Assembly (NCBI RefSeq): GCF_001638985.1
Contig: NW_017265139.1
Coordinates: 310,001 to 374,000 of the forward strand
Direction of reading: 5' to 3'
From: Phycomyces blakesleeanus NRRL 1555(-)
Taxonomy: Eukaryota; Mucoromycota; Mucoromycetes; Mucorales; Phycomycetaceae
Length of the DNA: 64,000 nt
Numbering within the stretch: the first letter of the stretch is position 1; each line of letters starts with the position of its first letter. Below are positions 47,182 to 60,051 of the stretch, piece by piece. Made by a program: the position numbers and the translations under genes. Below the pieces are notes generated by a model that had not been told where the DNA came from, made no database searches, and saw only the letters and a list, made by a program, of their open reading frames with translations.

Positions 47182-48318
47182 GCTTTTTATTCTTTTACTC
47201 ATGTAAAAGAACATTAAGTGAAATTCAATCAAATAGAATAGTTTTTTTTTTGTGTATATCTTTAAATAAATAAATAAATAAAGTCTGCTTTAAATATTAT
47301 CGCTCCCAATAAAAAAAAACACGCTTTTAGACTTTTTTTTTACTTGATTGATGTCAATGTTGTAATTAGGAAAGCTCATTTATAAGAAAAAACTAATTGG
47401 TCAAATAAATATAAAAACATATAAAATAAAGCATATAATATATCAATATGTAAGTTCTTATTGTTGTGTTGATCACCGCGTTCAATTGTATAGTCTGTTT
47501 TTGTCTATGAGGAAGATTCAGAATGATTCTTGAGAATGCTGATGGTGTGAAATGCATATTACTGAATTTTTCTAATTAGGATGGACATTGTGAATAACAT
47601 GCATTGGAATGAGAGAAAGAAGAGAGAAGAAAATAAAAATAAAATAAAGAGAAATCCGAAATGAGAAATGACAGATTAGAGGGAATAAAATGTGTGTTTG
47701 AAAGAGCAACAGTAAATGCGTGGCGAGTTAAACAAAGTAATGTCCTCATTGCATTTTATAGACTGTGCATAAAAAAAAGGCAAGATGGATGTATTTAGGA
47801 AACAAATTAAGTACAAGCCTTTTTGTACTTTGGATATCAATTAATGCTTGGTACCCTCCATTCGTCATTACGTCCACATAAACCGGATTATATTCATAGT
47901 GGAAAATATGACTTGAAATTAAATAAGAAGAGTGAACAAGTATTCATGATTTACAAAATACATACTTCAATATCCTGTATAGAAATAACTTGCTAAATAT
48001 GTACAGAGATTTCTTATATTACAGGTCTTAATGATAAGTTGATCGAAATAAGGTATATCGAGTCAGCAAGGCATGGATATCATAAATAAGCACATTGTTA
48101 TATTAAATTAAATGTCCACTACATGCTTCTAATCCTATCCTTTTCATCCTCATCATGATAAATATACTCATGAGTTTAAAGCAACGCATAAATTGTTTTC
48201 CAAAAGAGTGTATTTTAAACAAACAAGAGAAAAGGTAAGAAAAAAAAGGAGTGTGTCTATCATTCTATAATATTTTTTTTCTAGTACTTCATTAAAATTG
48301 ATTAAGAAATGCAGACCT
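47182..48318. other. AT-rich intergenic region
   Basis: About 1.1 kb with no supportable gene on either strand. It holds the promoter of the small minus-strand gene and the 3' region of the BCS1-like gene. Confidence 0.45.
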
Positions 48319-50279
48319 TTAACAAACTAAAGGAGTGCTATATTTTCGGACAAGTTCTTTGAGCTGAAGGGGAATAAGCTCTACTTGGTGTCTAAAAAGT
48401 ACCATAACCTGCATGATCTCACTTGGTGGGATGCAGAATTCTGGAATATTCTCTAGATCTGGACATATGTCATCTAGTTGACTTGTATCATCATCTTCCA
48501 TTACCATTCGATATATTTTTCTCATCTGATGATGTGTTGCATACGACAATTCAAGGTGTATGTCCATACGACCTGCGCGTACAATTGCAGGATCTAGTAC
48601 ATCTTTATGATTTGTCGTCATCATAAATATTATACCTTGCTCCAAGGTGTGGCCATCTAAGACCGACAGAAATGTACTCAGATTGAAACTTGATTCTTTT
48701 GAGTCATCATCTGTGGTTTGCCTTTGAATTCTGTCTTGGCGTCTATGTAAAACCTTTATTTTATTTTAGAAATAAAGAGAGAGAGAGAGAAAATACCTCA
48801 CATAGATTAGGAGCAATATCGATAGTTAAAAGAGAAATATGTCTTAAAAACTTACGGGTGACATGGTGTCAATATCTTCAAACACTACAATAGAATTTGC
48901 GGGTACATTTGCAAATGCTTGATGTAAATCTGAATCAGATTTAACGTAACTTAGGTTTATAAAGTACATATGTCTTTTCAACTCTGATCTGTTTAAATTA
49001 TAATAATAACAATCAAGGGTTTAGAATCTATGTAGATATACAAGTATATGTACATGTGTATATTGTATATCAGCCAATTTACTTACGCAACTGCAAACAC
49101 AAGGCTAGTTTTTCCAGTGCCTGGCTGTCCATACAAGAGGTAACCACGTCGATATGGGAACCCGATACGTTGGTAGAATGCCTGGTTGCTAGCAAACGAG
49201 CTAATGTCTTGTTTCACAAGTTTTTCATTCGATGGACAAAGCGCAACGGTTGCTAGTCCCTGCACTTCATGTAAAGAACATATACGGACCCATTTGCCGG
49301 TTGCTGAATAATCATAACGGGTCCGGGTGAGTTTTCTTAGAGACTCGAGGTGGACCAGATAGTCTTTAGCTGCCTTGTCTACAAAAGCCCCAAGGATACC
49401 AACATTGACTGGTTTCGAAAAATTAGGCGCGATAGAGACTCGAATCGATCCGTCGTTGGGTCCTTCTTTTTGTTTGTCTACGGTCATCATCATATCTGAA
49501 ACACCGGTGTTCGAGACTGGAGACTTTTGTGGCTCAAATTGGAGACAAATTGGATAGCCCTGGTGAACAAGATGATGGACTGGCTAGAATCAGTCTTTTT
49601 TCTTTCTTTTATATTTTTTTTGGCCTTATTCCAAGATTATTTATTTATTTATCTATTTATTTTTGCTATAAAAATGAATTCCTATTGTTTTGGAATGGTT
49701 ACCTTGTTCTGGCTGTGGTACCATGTGAAATGCAGGTGGATCCAGTGGATCATGATCGACATGAAGCATGGGCCGAAGAGTATAGCCACCTTTTGTGTTT
49801 GTCTGAGTGTGTTTTGAGATGAGATGAGAGAGGGCCTGGTGGAAAACATTGGGGACTGCAGTGGTGTCGTGTGAGTGAATGGGATGAGCAGTGATGAGAC
49901 TCAATAATCTGGCCTTTGTGTTGTGGGACCATGTGGACAATGTGGACTTACTGGTGTGGTAAGCATCATAAGCTGTTGGTTCTACAGTAACTGTAATCTC
50001 TCCATTGCGTGATCTTCGATAGGATTGCGTGTGAAGAAGAAGAAGATTAGAGATCACCCCGATGAGATGGATAAACAGTTTGGCTCCAATTAGAACGAGC
50101 GTTACTATTGCTGTGACAAGAAAAGTATCGACAGCATATATGCCAGTCTTTTGAATATAAAACTCGAGTTGAGTTGGGAGGTAGGCATAGAGAATAGCCT
50201 CTAGTTGAGAGAAAGTGAATGTTTGAAAAAAAGGAGCAAGAATAGTTGAAAGCTCATTATTATCAGGAAATCCTGTCAT
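48319..50279 (-). CDS. BCS1-like AAA ATPase
   Basis: Four exons (50279-49703, 49495-49087, 48988-48856, 48753-48319) keep phase and give 517 aa. An N-terminal transmembrane helix (TFLVTAIVTLVLIGAKLFIH L, about residues 52-72) is followed by a BCS1-N-type region. The AAA module has Walker A GQPGTGKTS in RRGYLLYGQPGTGKTSLVFA, Walker B VVFEDID, sensor 1 FMMTTNH and the arginine finger region DPAIVRAGRMDIHLEL. Mitochondrial Bcs1 inserts the Rieske protein into complex III. This sequence has lower similarity in the N-terminal part and a long spacer, so it may be a paralogue of unknown substrate rather than the true Bcs1. Mucoralean fungi carry several such genes (from memory). Confidence 0.85.
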
Positions 50280-50405
50280 AATTTTTTTTTCTTCTTCTTT
50301 CTTCTTCTTCTTTTTTAATTACTTAATTAACAAAAGCAAATAATAAAATAAAATAAAAGAGAGTGAAAGAGAAAGAAAGAGAGAAATGGAGAAAAAGGTG
50401 TATAC

Positions 50406-51992
50406 TCATAGCTTTGGTTGCTCCAGAGGTATGCCATTGGCTGCGGTGTCTTTCTGACTGCCAAAGAATAAGTGAACAGCGTCAACCAGGGCATCAACCT
50501 GCTCAAGAGTATTGTGTCCGTGAAGACATATGCGAACTCGTTCGTGTCCTTTGGGGACAGTTGGAGAGCAAATTGGCTTTACAGTGAAACCTTTTTTGTT
50601 TAAATAGGTAGCAAGGGCACGAACAGGTGCATTTCCGTTCAATACGATTCCTTGAATAGGGCTAGGAGATGGTAAGAGAGTTCCTATGGGCAATCGAATT
50701 GTCTGACGGAATCTTTTGGTCAAGAGATGAACGTGCTTTTGCATCTACAAGCCAAAATAATCGAGCATAATTAAGTATACACATATACATATATAGATAT
50801 ATATATATCTGTATATCTGTATAAATCTCACTTGTATAGTTGACCCGCTTTCCAATAAAGAATAAGCACATTTGATACTGGCAAGACTACTGTGGGTCAT
50901 AAACGTTGAGTAAATCAAAGGCCTTGCATAGTTTATCAAGTAGTTACGAAGTATTGGAGACCCAAGAATGGCAGCTAAAGCAATATAGTGTGAATAAATG
51001 AACAAATAATATACATAATAACTAATAGAAGTAGTAGCATTTTTCCAAAAAAAAAAAGTTCATTACCACCATTGCTTGCTAATGCTTTGCTGAATGTATG
51101 TAGGCGAGCAAATACTTCATCTTCTAAACCATACATTGCGACTACACCTCGACCATTCTTTCCAAAAACACCAGTACTGTGGGCCTAATAGATATTTATG
51201 TGTATGCATGTATGTATATGCATATGTATATACATAGATAAAAAACAAGGAAAAAAAAGAAGGCAGGAGTTGGTTTGTATCAACCTGTGGGGTACAAAAC
51301 TCCAGATTTTGATTCATCGTGTTCTCTTCTTCTTCTTCTTTCCTTTCTTTCTTTTTGATTTTTGTTTTTACCTCGTCAACAATTAAAAAGCCATTATCTT
51401 TTGCGGGCCAGCATTCTCGAATAGCAGCAACAATTTCTCTCAGAGGTGCAATATCACCATCCATAGAATACACAGTTTCTACTGCAACAAATACATTCTT
51501 ATCTGGATGGCTTTGTTGGACATTTTTGAGGATGCGAATAAGATCATCCACGTCAGAATGTCTAAAAGATACACGGAGACCAGCTCTCGAGATACGCATG
51601 CCTTCGTGGACGCTGGCGTGAACCAGAGCATCATATACAATCACATCGCCTTTTTGGGGTACGGTGCTAAAGAGACCTGCATTGGCATCGAATCCCGAAT
51701 TAAATAAGAGGGCAGACTCGGCCCGGTGAAAACGAGCCAGGGTACGTTCGAGATCTTCAGCATAAAGTGAATTTCCATCGAGAAGACGAGATCCTGTTGA
51801 TCCGAGAATATTGTCGAGCGAATGAAGCTCATTGAGGAAAGCGTCTCGGAATGCACCACTGTATGCAAGACCGAGAAAGTCATTCGAAGAAAAGTCAATG
51901 GCGTCTTGGGGATTGATGACAAGTCTTCGGAGCTTTGCAATCTCACGTCTCTTTTCGAGTGTGTTACTGAGTTGATCTAACAGACGGGACAT
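50406..51992 (-). CDS. 8-amino-7-oxononanoate (KAPA) synthase, peroxisomal
   Basis: Four exons (51992-51372, 51184-51067, 50974-50832, 50744-50406) give 406 aa, the usual length of alpha-oxoamine synthases. Motifs: FSSNDFLGLAYS, LGSTGSRLLDGNS, ALLFNSGFDANAGLF, DALVHASVHEG, ETVYSMDGDIAPL, VDEAHSTGVFGKNGRG, and HTFSKALASNGG with the PLP-binding lysine in SKAL. It condenses pimeloyl-CoA (or pimeloyl-ACP) with alanine in the first committed step of biotin synthesis. The C-terminal PKL fits a type-1 peroxisomal signal, as reported for fungal and plant KAPA synthases. ALA synthase and serine palmitoyltransferase are excluded by length and by lack of a presequence or TM. An upstream in-frame ATG (52031) would add 13 residues. 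Confidence 0.87.
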
Positions 51993-53049
51993 TGCTGTGG
52001 TGTGGGTGATCAACAGAGCAAGACAAGGCAAGTCAAAGAAACGGGTGGGTTAAAGAGAGAAAGACAAAAAGGAAAAGGGAAAAAGGAAAGGGTAAAGTTT
52101 ATATTTTGCTCGACTATTCATAGATTGAAGTCGATTAATCGCCCTGAGTCATCCCGATAGATTTGAGGACATTCTAGACAGTCTCAAGCCTGACTCCGAT
52201 CAGTTTGTTTTTAACAAGGCACCTTGAACTAATTGGCTTTTATTATTAATGCTAATTAATATTAAAGAAGTTGGTAGGTGACTAGAAGAAGTGTAAAAGA
52301 AATAGGAGTTTGACTTTCGAGTAATTAAAATACAAAAAAAAAAGACTCTCGAGCAAATAAACTAAAATTATTCGATAAAGCAGAGTACAAAATATAATAT
52401 ATATAAAATAAAATAAAAGATGAAATTACCATTCACAAACATTAAAGATAAAATGGTACAAGTTTTATTTTTTTAGTGTAATTTTTTTATTGGTTCAAAA
52501 GAGTACAATAATGTGAGTTTTTTTTTCTGGGGAGTATCATTATTCGTAACACACATATATGAATATATTATATATTTGTAGCTTTTTTTTAGGTTAGGAA
52601 AGTAACAGGTGGCTAAGACAAAAAAACTAAAAAAAAAAAAAAAAAAAAAAAAAGAGAGAGAAAGATGGAGATATAGAGATAAGGACTGATTGCGGGAATA
52701 TTCAAGAGAACCAGAAAAGAAACGAAAAATTAAAAGGGCTCATAGGGTTCAGTAAGGGCTACACGAATAAATTTTTTTTTGGGTGAAATAGATATGAGCA
52801 AAATATTAAGTGGCTACCACAGCAGCAGAAGCAGCAACGGAAGCAGTAGAAATAGCAGAAACAGCAACAGAAACAGCAGCAATAAAATAAAATAATAGAA
52901 TAGAATAATAGAATAAAACACGGGGGTACCAGTTTCATGACGAATAGAGGGGAATATGTCCATAAAAAGGCATTTTTATCGATTTTTTATTTTATATGTT
53001 AAAATTTTCATTTCTACGTGTAACTTAATCTTTGTTCTTCTTTTCTTCA
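51993..53049. other. Intergenic region with poly-A tract and CAG/ACA-rich stretch
   Basis: Divergent promoters of the KAPA synthase and the cyclin gene. It contains an uninterrupted A run of more than 20 bases (about 52630-52653). An imperfect AGCAGCAACA-rich stretch (about 52817-52882) could code SSRSSNGSSRNS, but it has no ATG or splice context, so I treat it as untranslated leader or spacer. Confidence 0.4.
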
Positions 53050-53826
53050 ATGACAACTCTTGGTCCATCCCTCGTATTCCAAAATGCCTACCAGCTATCC
53101 AGCATACTAGACAAACACCCTTCTCTGTCTCTGTCTCTGAAGTTGCGTGGAAGTACCGACCGACTGATTTCGTACACAGTCTGTACTATCAGACAGCTTA
53201 TCCAATGCTCAAATCAAAAAGCATCATATCAACACATGCTTCTTCCTGACCTTCACACCTTTATCCGGCATGTCTATCGTCAATGTCGTCTGACGCCAAC
53301 TGTACTAGTGATTGCTCTCATCTATCTCTTGCGATTAAAGAAGAATCTACATAGTAATGCGCGAGGAGGTAAAAAGAAAGAGCAAATAGAGAATAACAAT
53401 TGATCAATTATTCACAATTATTTACAATTGTAGAGTACGATACTCCTTACAAGTTTTTTCTTGCGTCTGTAATGGTGTCTTCAAAATACATTGAGGATTG
53501 TGTGACTCATGCACCATCAATTTATCGCATTGTATCACCACTCTATATTCCTCAGGAACTCAATGCTATGGAGCGCAGCTTTTTGGGTGTACTAAAGGTA
53601 AAATAGATCAATAGATAATAATATATCTAAAAAAGACTCGATAATTCTACCCAGTTGGTTGTGTATACAACACCAATAGCAATACCAAAAATAATACAAA
53701 GAGAACATCTTTTTCTAAATCGAGGGATGCTTTTGTTAGTTTGATCTTTATGTCGACATTGTAGACCTCTACAACTTTGTAGACAAGCGCCAGGAGGTCC
53801 TTGGTTTGGAACTGGGCCTAAAATGA
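53050..53826 (+). CDS. PHO80/PCL-type cyclin
   Basis: Three exons (53050-53368, 53434-53597, 53740-53826) keep phase and give 189 aa. The cyclin box is complete and short: HMLLPDLHTFIRHVYRQCRL, TPTVLVIALIYLLRLKKN, then DTPYKFFLASVMVSSKYIED, ELNAMERSFLGVLKFDLYV, and a last helix DLYNFVDKRQEV. The KFFLASVMVSSKYIED segment with the Lys/Glu pair for CDK contact is typical of Pho80/Pcl cyclins (Pfam cyclin). These partner Pho85-type kinases in nutrient and cell-cycle signalling. The last exon was chosen because it alone restores FDLYV at the end of the cyclin fold. An earlier acceptor at 53652 would end the protein without it. Confidence 0.83.
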
Positions 53827-56800
53827 AATGTACAAGCGGTTTATTGATCGACACACGAGAGACCTTTCCATACACACATACATACAATACACAATACACA
53901 TTATACTCCACTCAGTGCGCCCAGTGCACAATCTATTATATATATATATATATATTAACTATCATCACCAAGCATTTTATCCTGTAATATCCTCATTTTC
54001 TTTTATTAAATTCTTACAATCAATACATATTATTCATATTCATATTCTTGTTCATATTCTTGTTCATATTCTTGTTCTTCTTCATGACATTGTTCGGCTT
54101 TATTTTCTTTTATTCATGATGTACACGTGTATGTATATGTATTTGTATATTTCTCAATATCTAAAAGGCTTTTTCTGTCTGTGTCTGTGTTTGTCTATAA
54201 TTAGAGAATGGTAATATTGACCGTTTCTCTTGTTTAAAAGATACACGAAAAGAAATAAAGAAACCAGAAAATAAATTAGAGTGTAAAAATAATAAAGAAT
54301 AATATATAGTTTAAAAGGGGTATAGATACCTGACTATCTAACTATTTGACTAGGGTCAAAGCAGATTCCAATGAGACTAATGTCAAGAATAACACTATTG
54401 TATTTCGTATTTCGTATTAAAAAGAAAACAGCATTGTATTGTATTAAATTAGATTGTATAATTGGCAGATAATACTATTGTTAGATTATTTATTTATTAC
54501 TTTTTCTTTGCCTTTCTTTGCTTTGCCTCTATTGCTATATATATATCTCCTTGAGGGGGAGAAGAGAGAGAGAGAGGGGATTGAATATGTTACATGGCCA
54601 AAAATATTGTCTATTTTAGATTTCACACTAAAATATCTTTTACCCTTTGCTACTCTTTCTTTTTCAATTTTAATTAGTATTTTTTATTCTGCTTTTTATT
54701 CACCTATAATAATTTGGCTTGATTGTTCTATAAAAAAATCGTTAGGCAATAATAAATTGCGTCTTTTATTATTATTATGATTGTTGCTATAATATACTTC
54801 AAATATTCCTTTTACCCGTAAACAAGGAACCCGATTTCAGCGTGGGAAGATTAAGGTTTTCATTGATATTTCTCATACTTTTCACCCTATCAGGAAATAT
54901 TCTTCCGAATGGTACATATATATATATAAATATATACATATATGTATATATTTATAAATAATTATACAAGTATTTATAAATCTGGTTATGAGTTTAAGCG
55001 GTCTTATCAGATTTATATTGGATTTTTATTATTATTTTTATTATTTTTATTAATAAAACTCATTACATTGTCTTTTTACAAAATAAAATAAAAGGGGAGC
55101 AAAAGACAGACAACCAGACAGGCAAACGATTAATAAACAAGGCACAAAAACAACTCGTTTGCTTTAAAGAAAAGAAAAGAAGAAGAAGAAAAAATGGAAA
55201 TTTGTGATCAATCTTATACATTACACACAAACACAAACACAAACACAAACACAAACCTACATAGATACAGACCTAAGATCATATGTATTTGTATGCATAT
55301 ATATATATACATCTTGGTAGATTTCTGACGCCAATAAAACCAGAAAACAAAGAAGAAAGATAGATATAATAGAGGCGTATTTATGTAATAAAGGTACATG
55401 AGTTCTACTAATAATTACACAATTAACAAACTACCTGTGCGCTCCAATAAACAAACATCTTTTATAGAAAAAAAAAGGTAGACTATACAGACAAATTTAT
55501 TGATTTATTGATTTATTGATGATTTTAATCCGGTTGCTGAATAAAGACAGTAATTTCTTATTTGTGTGTGTACATTTATATAATAACGCGGAGATAAACC
55601 TTTTGTCTTTAGACCTTGACTACACATACAATATTTTCTGGTTGAATTTCAGATAAATTATAACTCTTCTTTGAATAAGTAATAAAGTAACAAACCCTAA
55701 ATAACATACATGAATATATTGGTGGATGTTATGGCAATTTAAATAAAGAAGTAAATATTATCATCTCTTCTTTTTTTTTCTCTTGGTTATATTTTTGTAG
55801 AAAATAATAGGAAAATCTGCAGATGCTGTCAAATATACCTTGTCTTATACATGGTTTATTACAGCTTGGAAAACAGCAAGATTGTTCAATTCAATTCAAT
55901 TCAATTCAATTCAAATCAAAAACCTATTTGTTCTGGTTGTATACTATATAAAAGTGCTAATTACCCTGCAAGTTTAAATGAAAGAATATTATTATTACTT
56001 TTTAAAAAAGCACAAGAAAGATAATTAGTTGTCTGAAATTCCAGATAGATTAGTTATACATTCATACATGCACATATGTATGTATGTGTCATATGCAGGT
56101 GCAAGCAATTCAGATTTGTGTAGAAATAAAAGTTATAACCTTGCCCTTATTATATTTGTATGCATGGTTGTGTCATTTATTGACCTTGGTTTGAACACCA
56201 AGCATTAGCACTTCTTGCTTCAATTACAACATTTGGCGGGTTAGAGTTTGTCAACACTTGACAAAAACAATCAAATGAAACTAGTTGAATTCAAGGGCTT
56301 ACAAAGAGAAATATAATTGTATTATGATTATGCCTACCAATAATACTTCTTGATGTTTCTGCTGCTCTTGTTGTCTAAAGTCGTTAATCTGGTATAAGTG
56401 ACTATACTATACTATAGTTGCACGCCTAAATTGTATGTGAATAAAGAGGAAGGAGGCGAGGGATAGGGAAGAGATGCTGCATTGGGATAAATAACAAAGC
56501 ATATTTTATCATATAATCAAATTTATCCCCTCGTAGGAGCAAACACCTGTGGCAATCTTTCTTTCTTTATTACTTTTTTTTGGCTTTGAATTTAATTATT
56601 TCTTTATACAAAAATGAAAATTGGAAAAAAAAAATCGTTCAATTTCAAGGGTCCTTATCTTTTGCTTATGTATTCTTATTATTTTTGAACAATTCAAGTC
56701 AAGCCTAGATAAAAGAAAATCATACAATATGTGATGCGCAGTGGCTGTCATCCCAAGAAACTGGAATGGGAAAGCCAGGAAAATCAGGAAAACCAGGAAA

Positions 56801-57157
56801 ATCAGGAATAACTGGGAAAATATCGTTACATCTTTTCCCTCTTTTTCTTTGATTAAATACAGATACAGATAGAAATGCATATATATTAGTAAGGTTATTA
56901 TAAAAGATAATAAGAAGAAAATGACTACAGGGTGACATTTTATTGTATCCCAATACAAACACTATTACAGCCTTGGAAAATCACATCTCTTAATTACCAT
57001 TATCATTATTATCATTTCCTCAAACAGAAATATAAAATTACAGCAAATTACAAATTACAAATTACAAATTACAACAAATTACAATGAAAAAAATAAAATA
57101 AAATAAAATAAAATAAAATAAAATAGGTACAAAGAAACGTCAATGGTAATTATTACT
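53827..57157. other. Long AT-rich intergenic region with microsatellites
   Basis: About 3.3 kb with no supportable gene. It holds CATATTCTTGTT-type repeats (about 54040-54078), ACACAA repeats (55226-55256), a CAATT pentamer run (55887-55913), ATTACAA repeats (57043-57080) and AAAAT pentamers (57089-57125). Short open stretches are low-complexity. Confidence 0.5.
55887..55913 (+). repeat. CAATT pentamer microsatellite
   Basis: Five tandem CAATT units. Confidence 0.9.
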
Positions 57158-58740
57158 TTAAAGTATCAAATAAAGCAGCAGTAAAGCCATCAGAGTTACT
57201 ACTAACATGATCTCTATTGGAAAAAAAATAGGAGGTTTTTTTTATAGGGAGAAAAAAATTTTACTCAATATTTTGTAGCAAAATAAGAATGCATGCTATC
57301 TATTGTCTATGAGTCTATATCTATTTTATATATCTATCTTTTTATGCTTGACTAAAAATGTATACATATATATATACATATATACATATGTATGTATATA
57401 TATATATAGTCTTATTGACTTACCTGTTGGAAATAGCCAGTGTTTGAACCATGCCCATGAAATATCTCTTCTTTGAGCAGCCTTAATCTTCGTTTGTAGT
57501 TCGTCAAGTTGTTTAGTAGAATCAACGCCTCTATTATACTTTTCAATCGAAGCAATAATCGACCTATGTTTAGCTCTTGCATTCTTTAAATTAACACCCT
57601 GTATGTTTGCCTCCATCAATATGTGTTCCATAGTATTCTCTCGGTTCAATCGATTTTGAGTAATAGCATTATCTAGTAGCTAAAAAAATAATAATAATTA
57701 ATCAGATTTTGATTTTTGATTTTTATGATTGAAACCAAGTACTTACTTCAACATCATCATCAAGTTGTTTAAGCTTCTCCACATAGTCTATAATCTCTTT
57801 TTTGTTGAATTCAATCTTTTGCTCTTCAAGTTTCAAGAGGTATTGGAGCTGCTCAATATTATCTTTCAATGTCGCGACCAGCACGTTTCCTGTTCTATTA
57901 TTTACATTTCCATAAAAGAAAAATTGAGTTGAGTTGAGTTGAGTTGAATTGAATTATGTATCTTATGTAATAGTATTTTACATGGGTTCAACATCAGTCA
58001 GTCCTTGGACACTTGCTGTTCGTTTCTCTCGGCGTGGTTGCCAAACATGAGATACATTATAAGCTGGTTGTGATTGATTTGTATCTTTCTTGATAATACT
58101 GGGTCGTCTCTTTGGTAGTTCAGTCCCAGACTCGTCTGCAGTCAGGAACATATCTGCTTCGACGTCAATCTCATTTCCTGAGACGCTGTGAGACCTTTCT
58201 TTTCGTGATGATTTCTTTAATCTTGACAAGAACTTTTTGCTTTTTGGGGGTCTTTCAGGAAGAACTACAATAATAAATTGAATTGAATTGAATTGAATTA
58301 TAATTACATAATATAATATATTGTTTATGTTATTTTAAAGTGACCAAAAGTAAATTAGTTTCATTATTATTCTTATTACCCTGTAGAGCTGTTTGATATC
58401 TTTGCAAAACGGCATCGTCGTCATCCTCACTAGTATGGGATTCAGCATAAAATGTAGGGGTTGGTGCTGAAGCAAGCTTCCAGTAATCCTTGGCAATCTT
58501 TGATGCATTCGAACGTTTAAAATGTCGAACATTGCTAACGAATCTAGACATCCCAGCTTTGGACGGGCGTTTTTGTTGAACTGGTGCAGGAGTGTCGATA
58601 GGTTTGGATTGGTAAGTTTGGTCATTGAGAGATTCAACAAGATGGACGTTATTCAAGCGTTGCTGGAAAGATACTGTAGAGAGAGAGGCATCTCTGCTAA
58701 CACCAGTCTTGAGGTATTCATTAACCTCATCAAACTCCAT
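57158..58740 (-). CDS. Tail-anchored coiled-coil protein, hypothetical
   Basis: Five exons (58740-58380, 58264-57982, 57894-57747, 57679-57424, 57213-57158) keep phase and give 367 aa. The N-terminal half is polar, basic and Ser-rich (KSKKFLSRLKKSSRKERS). The C-terminal half is helical with heptad-like spacing (LVATLKDNIEQLQYLLKLEE and KKEIIDYVEKLKQLDDDVE, then a second coil with NARAKHRSIIASIEKYNR). The last exon codes a hydrophobic stretch IMLVVTLMALLLLYLIL that ends at the stop codon. This gives a tail anchor with the bulk in the cytosol, as in SNARE-associated, ER-contact or mitochondrial outer-membrane adaptors. I recognise no named family. The last exon is supported by phase and by the TM character only. 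Confidence 0.62.
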
Positions 58741-59818
58741 GATTGTCTTGTGAAGAGGATGATTACAAATACAAACAAAATCATCTCACTCCACTTTATG
58801 CCGCCGCCAACTTTTTTTTTACCCCCACACTTTCTATCTCCATCCCTCTCGCCCCATTTGTGTAAGACAGCTGAGAAGTCACGGGATCGATTAGATAAGC
58901 TCAAGACAATAGAGTGTATATATATATTTATGTAGTATAGTGTGTAACTATTGCCCTTTTGTTTTGTCTTTATTTTATTTTATTATGTCTTTTTGCAACT
59001 TCTAATATATATATACTTCTTCTACAAAAAGTTTTTTAGCATACACAATACATTAATCGTACAATAATTCAAGTCTTCCAACATATGCATATAAAACAAA
59101 TAAATCTTAATGTAAAAGTCAGAGAGATAGATAGAAAAATGAATTTTATATGTATAATCAATAACCTCTTATGATTTAAATTCGATTAATGCCTTTCTTT
59201 CTTGATCTTGATCTTGATCTTATTACTGCCTTTTATTACATATATATATATATATGTGTGTATGTGTGTGTGTGTGTTTATGCATAGGATTTTAAGCTTG
59301 TAACTAGAAAACAAAACTCTATTTCTATTTTCTATCCCATTTCAAGTATGCACAGATACAAACTCTGCATTGTTAAATACAAAGACAAGGCTATTCACAT
59401 ATTTTATTTTTTTATTTTTTTATATATTCACATATAGCTTACTAGAGTTTATTAAAATAAAATCTTTAACTGCAAATACAGTTATTACTATCAATTAGCC
59501 TTTCATTTAATGACACGCCACTGAGCTACTACTACTACTATTACTACTACTATTATTATTTCTATTATTCTGCAAGCAAGTGATTGTTAGCTTATGAGAG
59601 AAAATAAAAAATAGACAAATAATATGGTGTAGTTTAGGGGAGAGGAGAGTGTTGGAGAAAGTAGAAGGAAAAAAAAGTTAGAAACCAAAAGCCAAAGATC
59701 AAAAGGTTAAAGGCTAAAGGCCAAGCCACGCCACATACAAAAAAAGAAAACCCCGCTCATTTCTGTAAATAAATAGCGGTTACCCGTTCAAAAAGACAAA
59801 GTGACCCTATTCATTACA
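58741..59818. other. Intergenic divergent promoter region
   Basis: About 1.1 kb between two divergent genes, with (TA)n/(TG)n at about 59240-59280 and CTA/ATT trinucleotide runs at about 59526-59570. No coding potential. Confidence 0.4.
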
Positions 59819-60006
59819 ATGTCTGCAATTCTGCGCCTCCCTGAAAGCACAGCAAAGGACGTTTCCTTGGTCTATCAGTTTGTCAAGGCCCAAAACGTTG
59901 CTAAAGTTGAGTCTGCAACTGAACTGTCCTTGGAGGTAATGCAGTAATGCAGTATTTCATTATATATATACACACGTATACACATTTACCTATATATCTA
60001 CCTACA

Positions 60007-60051
<45 letters not shown>

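Noticed and set aside
52817..52882. AGCAGCAACA-rich stretch as a polyglutamine/Ser exon of the cyclin gene
   Set aside because: No ATG, followed by in-frame stops before the cyclin start; the cyclin box is complete without it.
53652..53744. Alternative last exon of the cyclin gene starting LVVYTTPIAIP
   Set aside because: It is in phase but ends the protein without the final cyclin helices; the acceptor at 53739 gives FDLYV and a complete fold.
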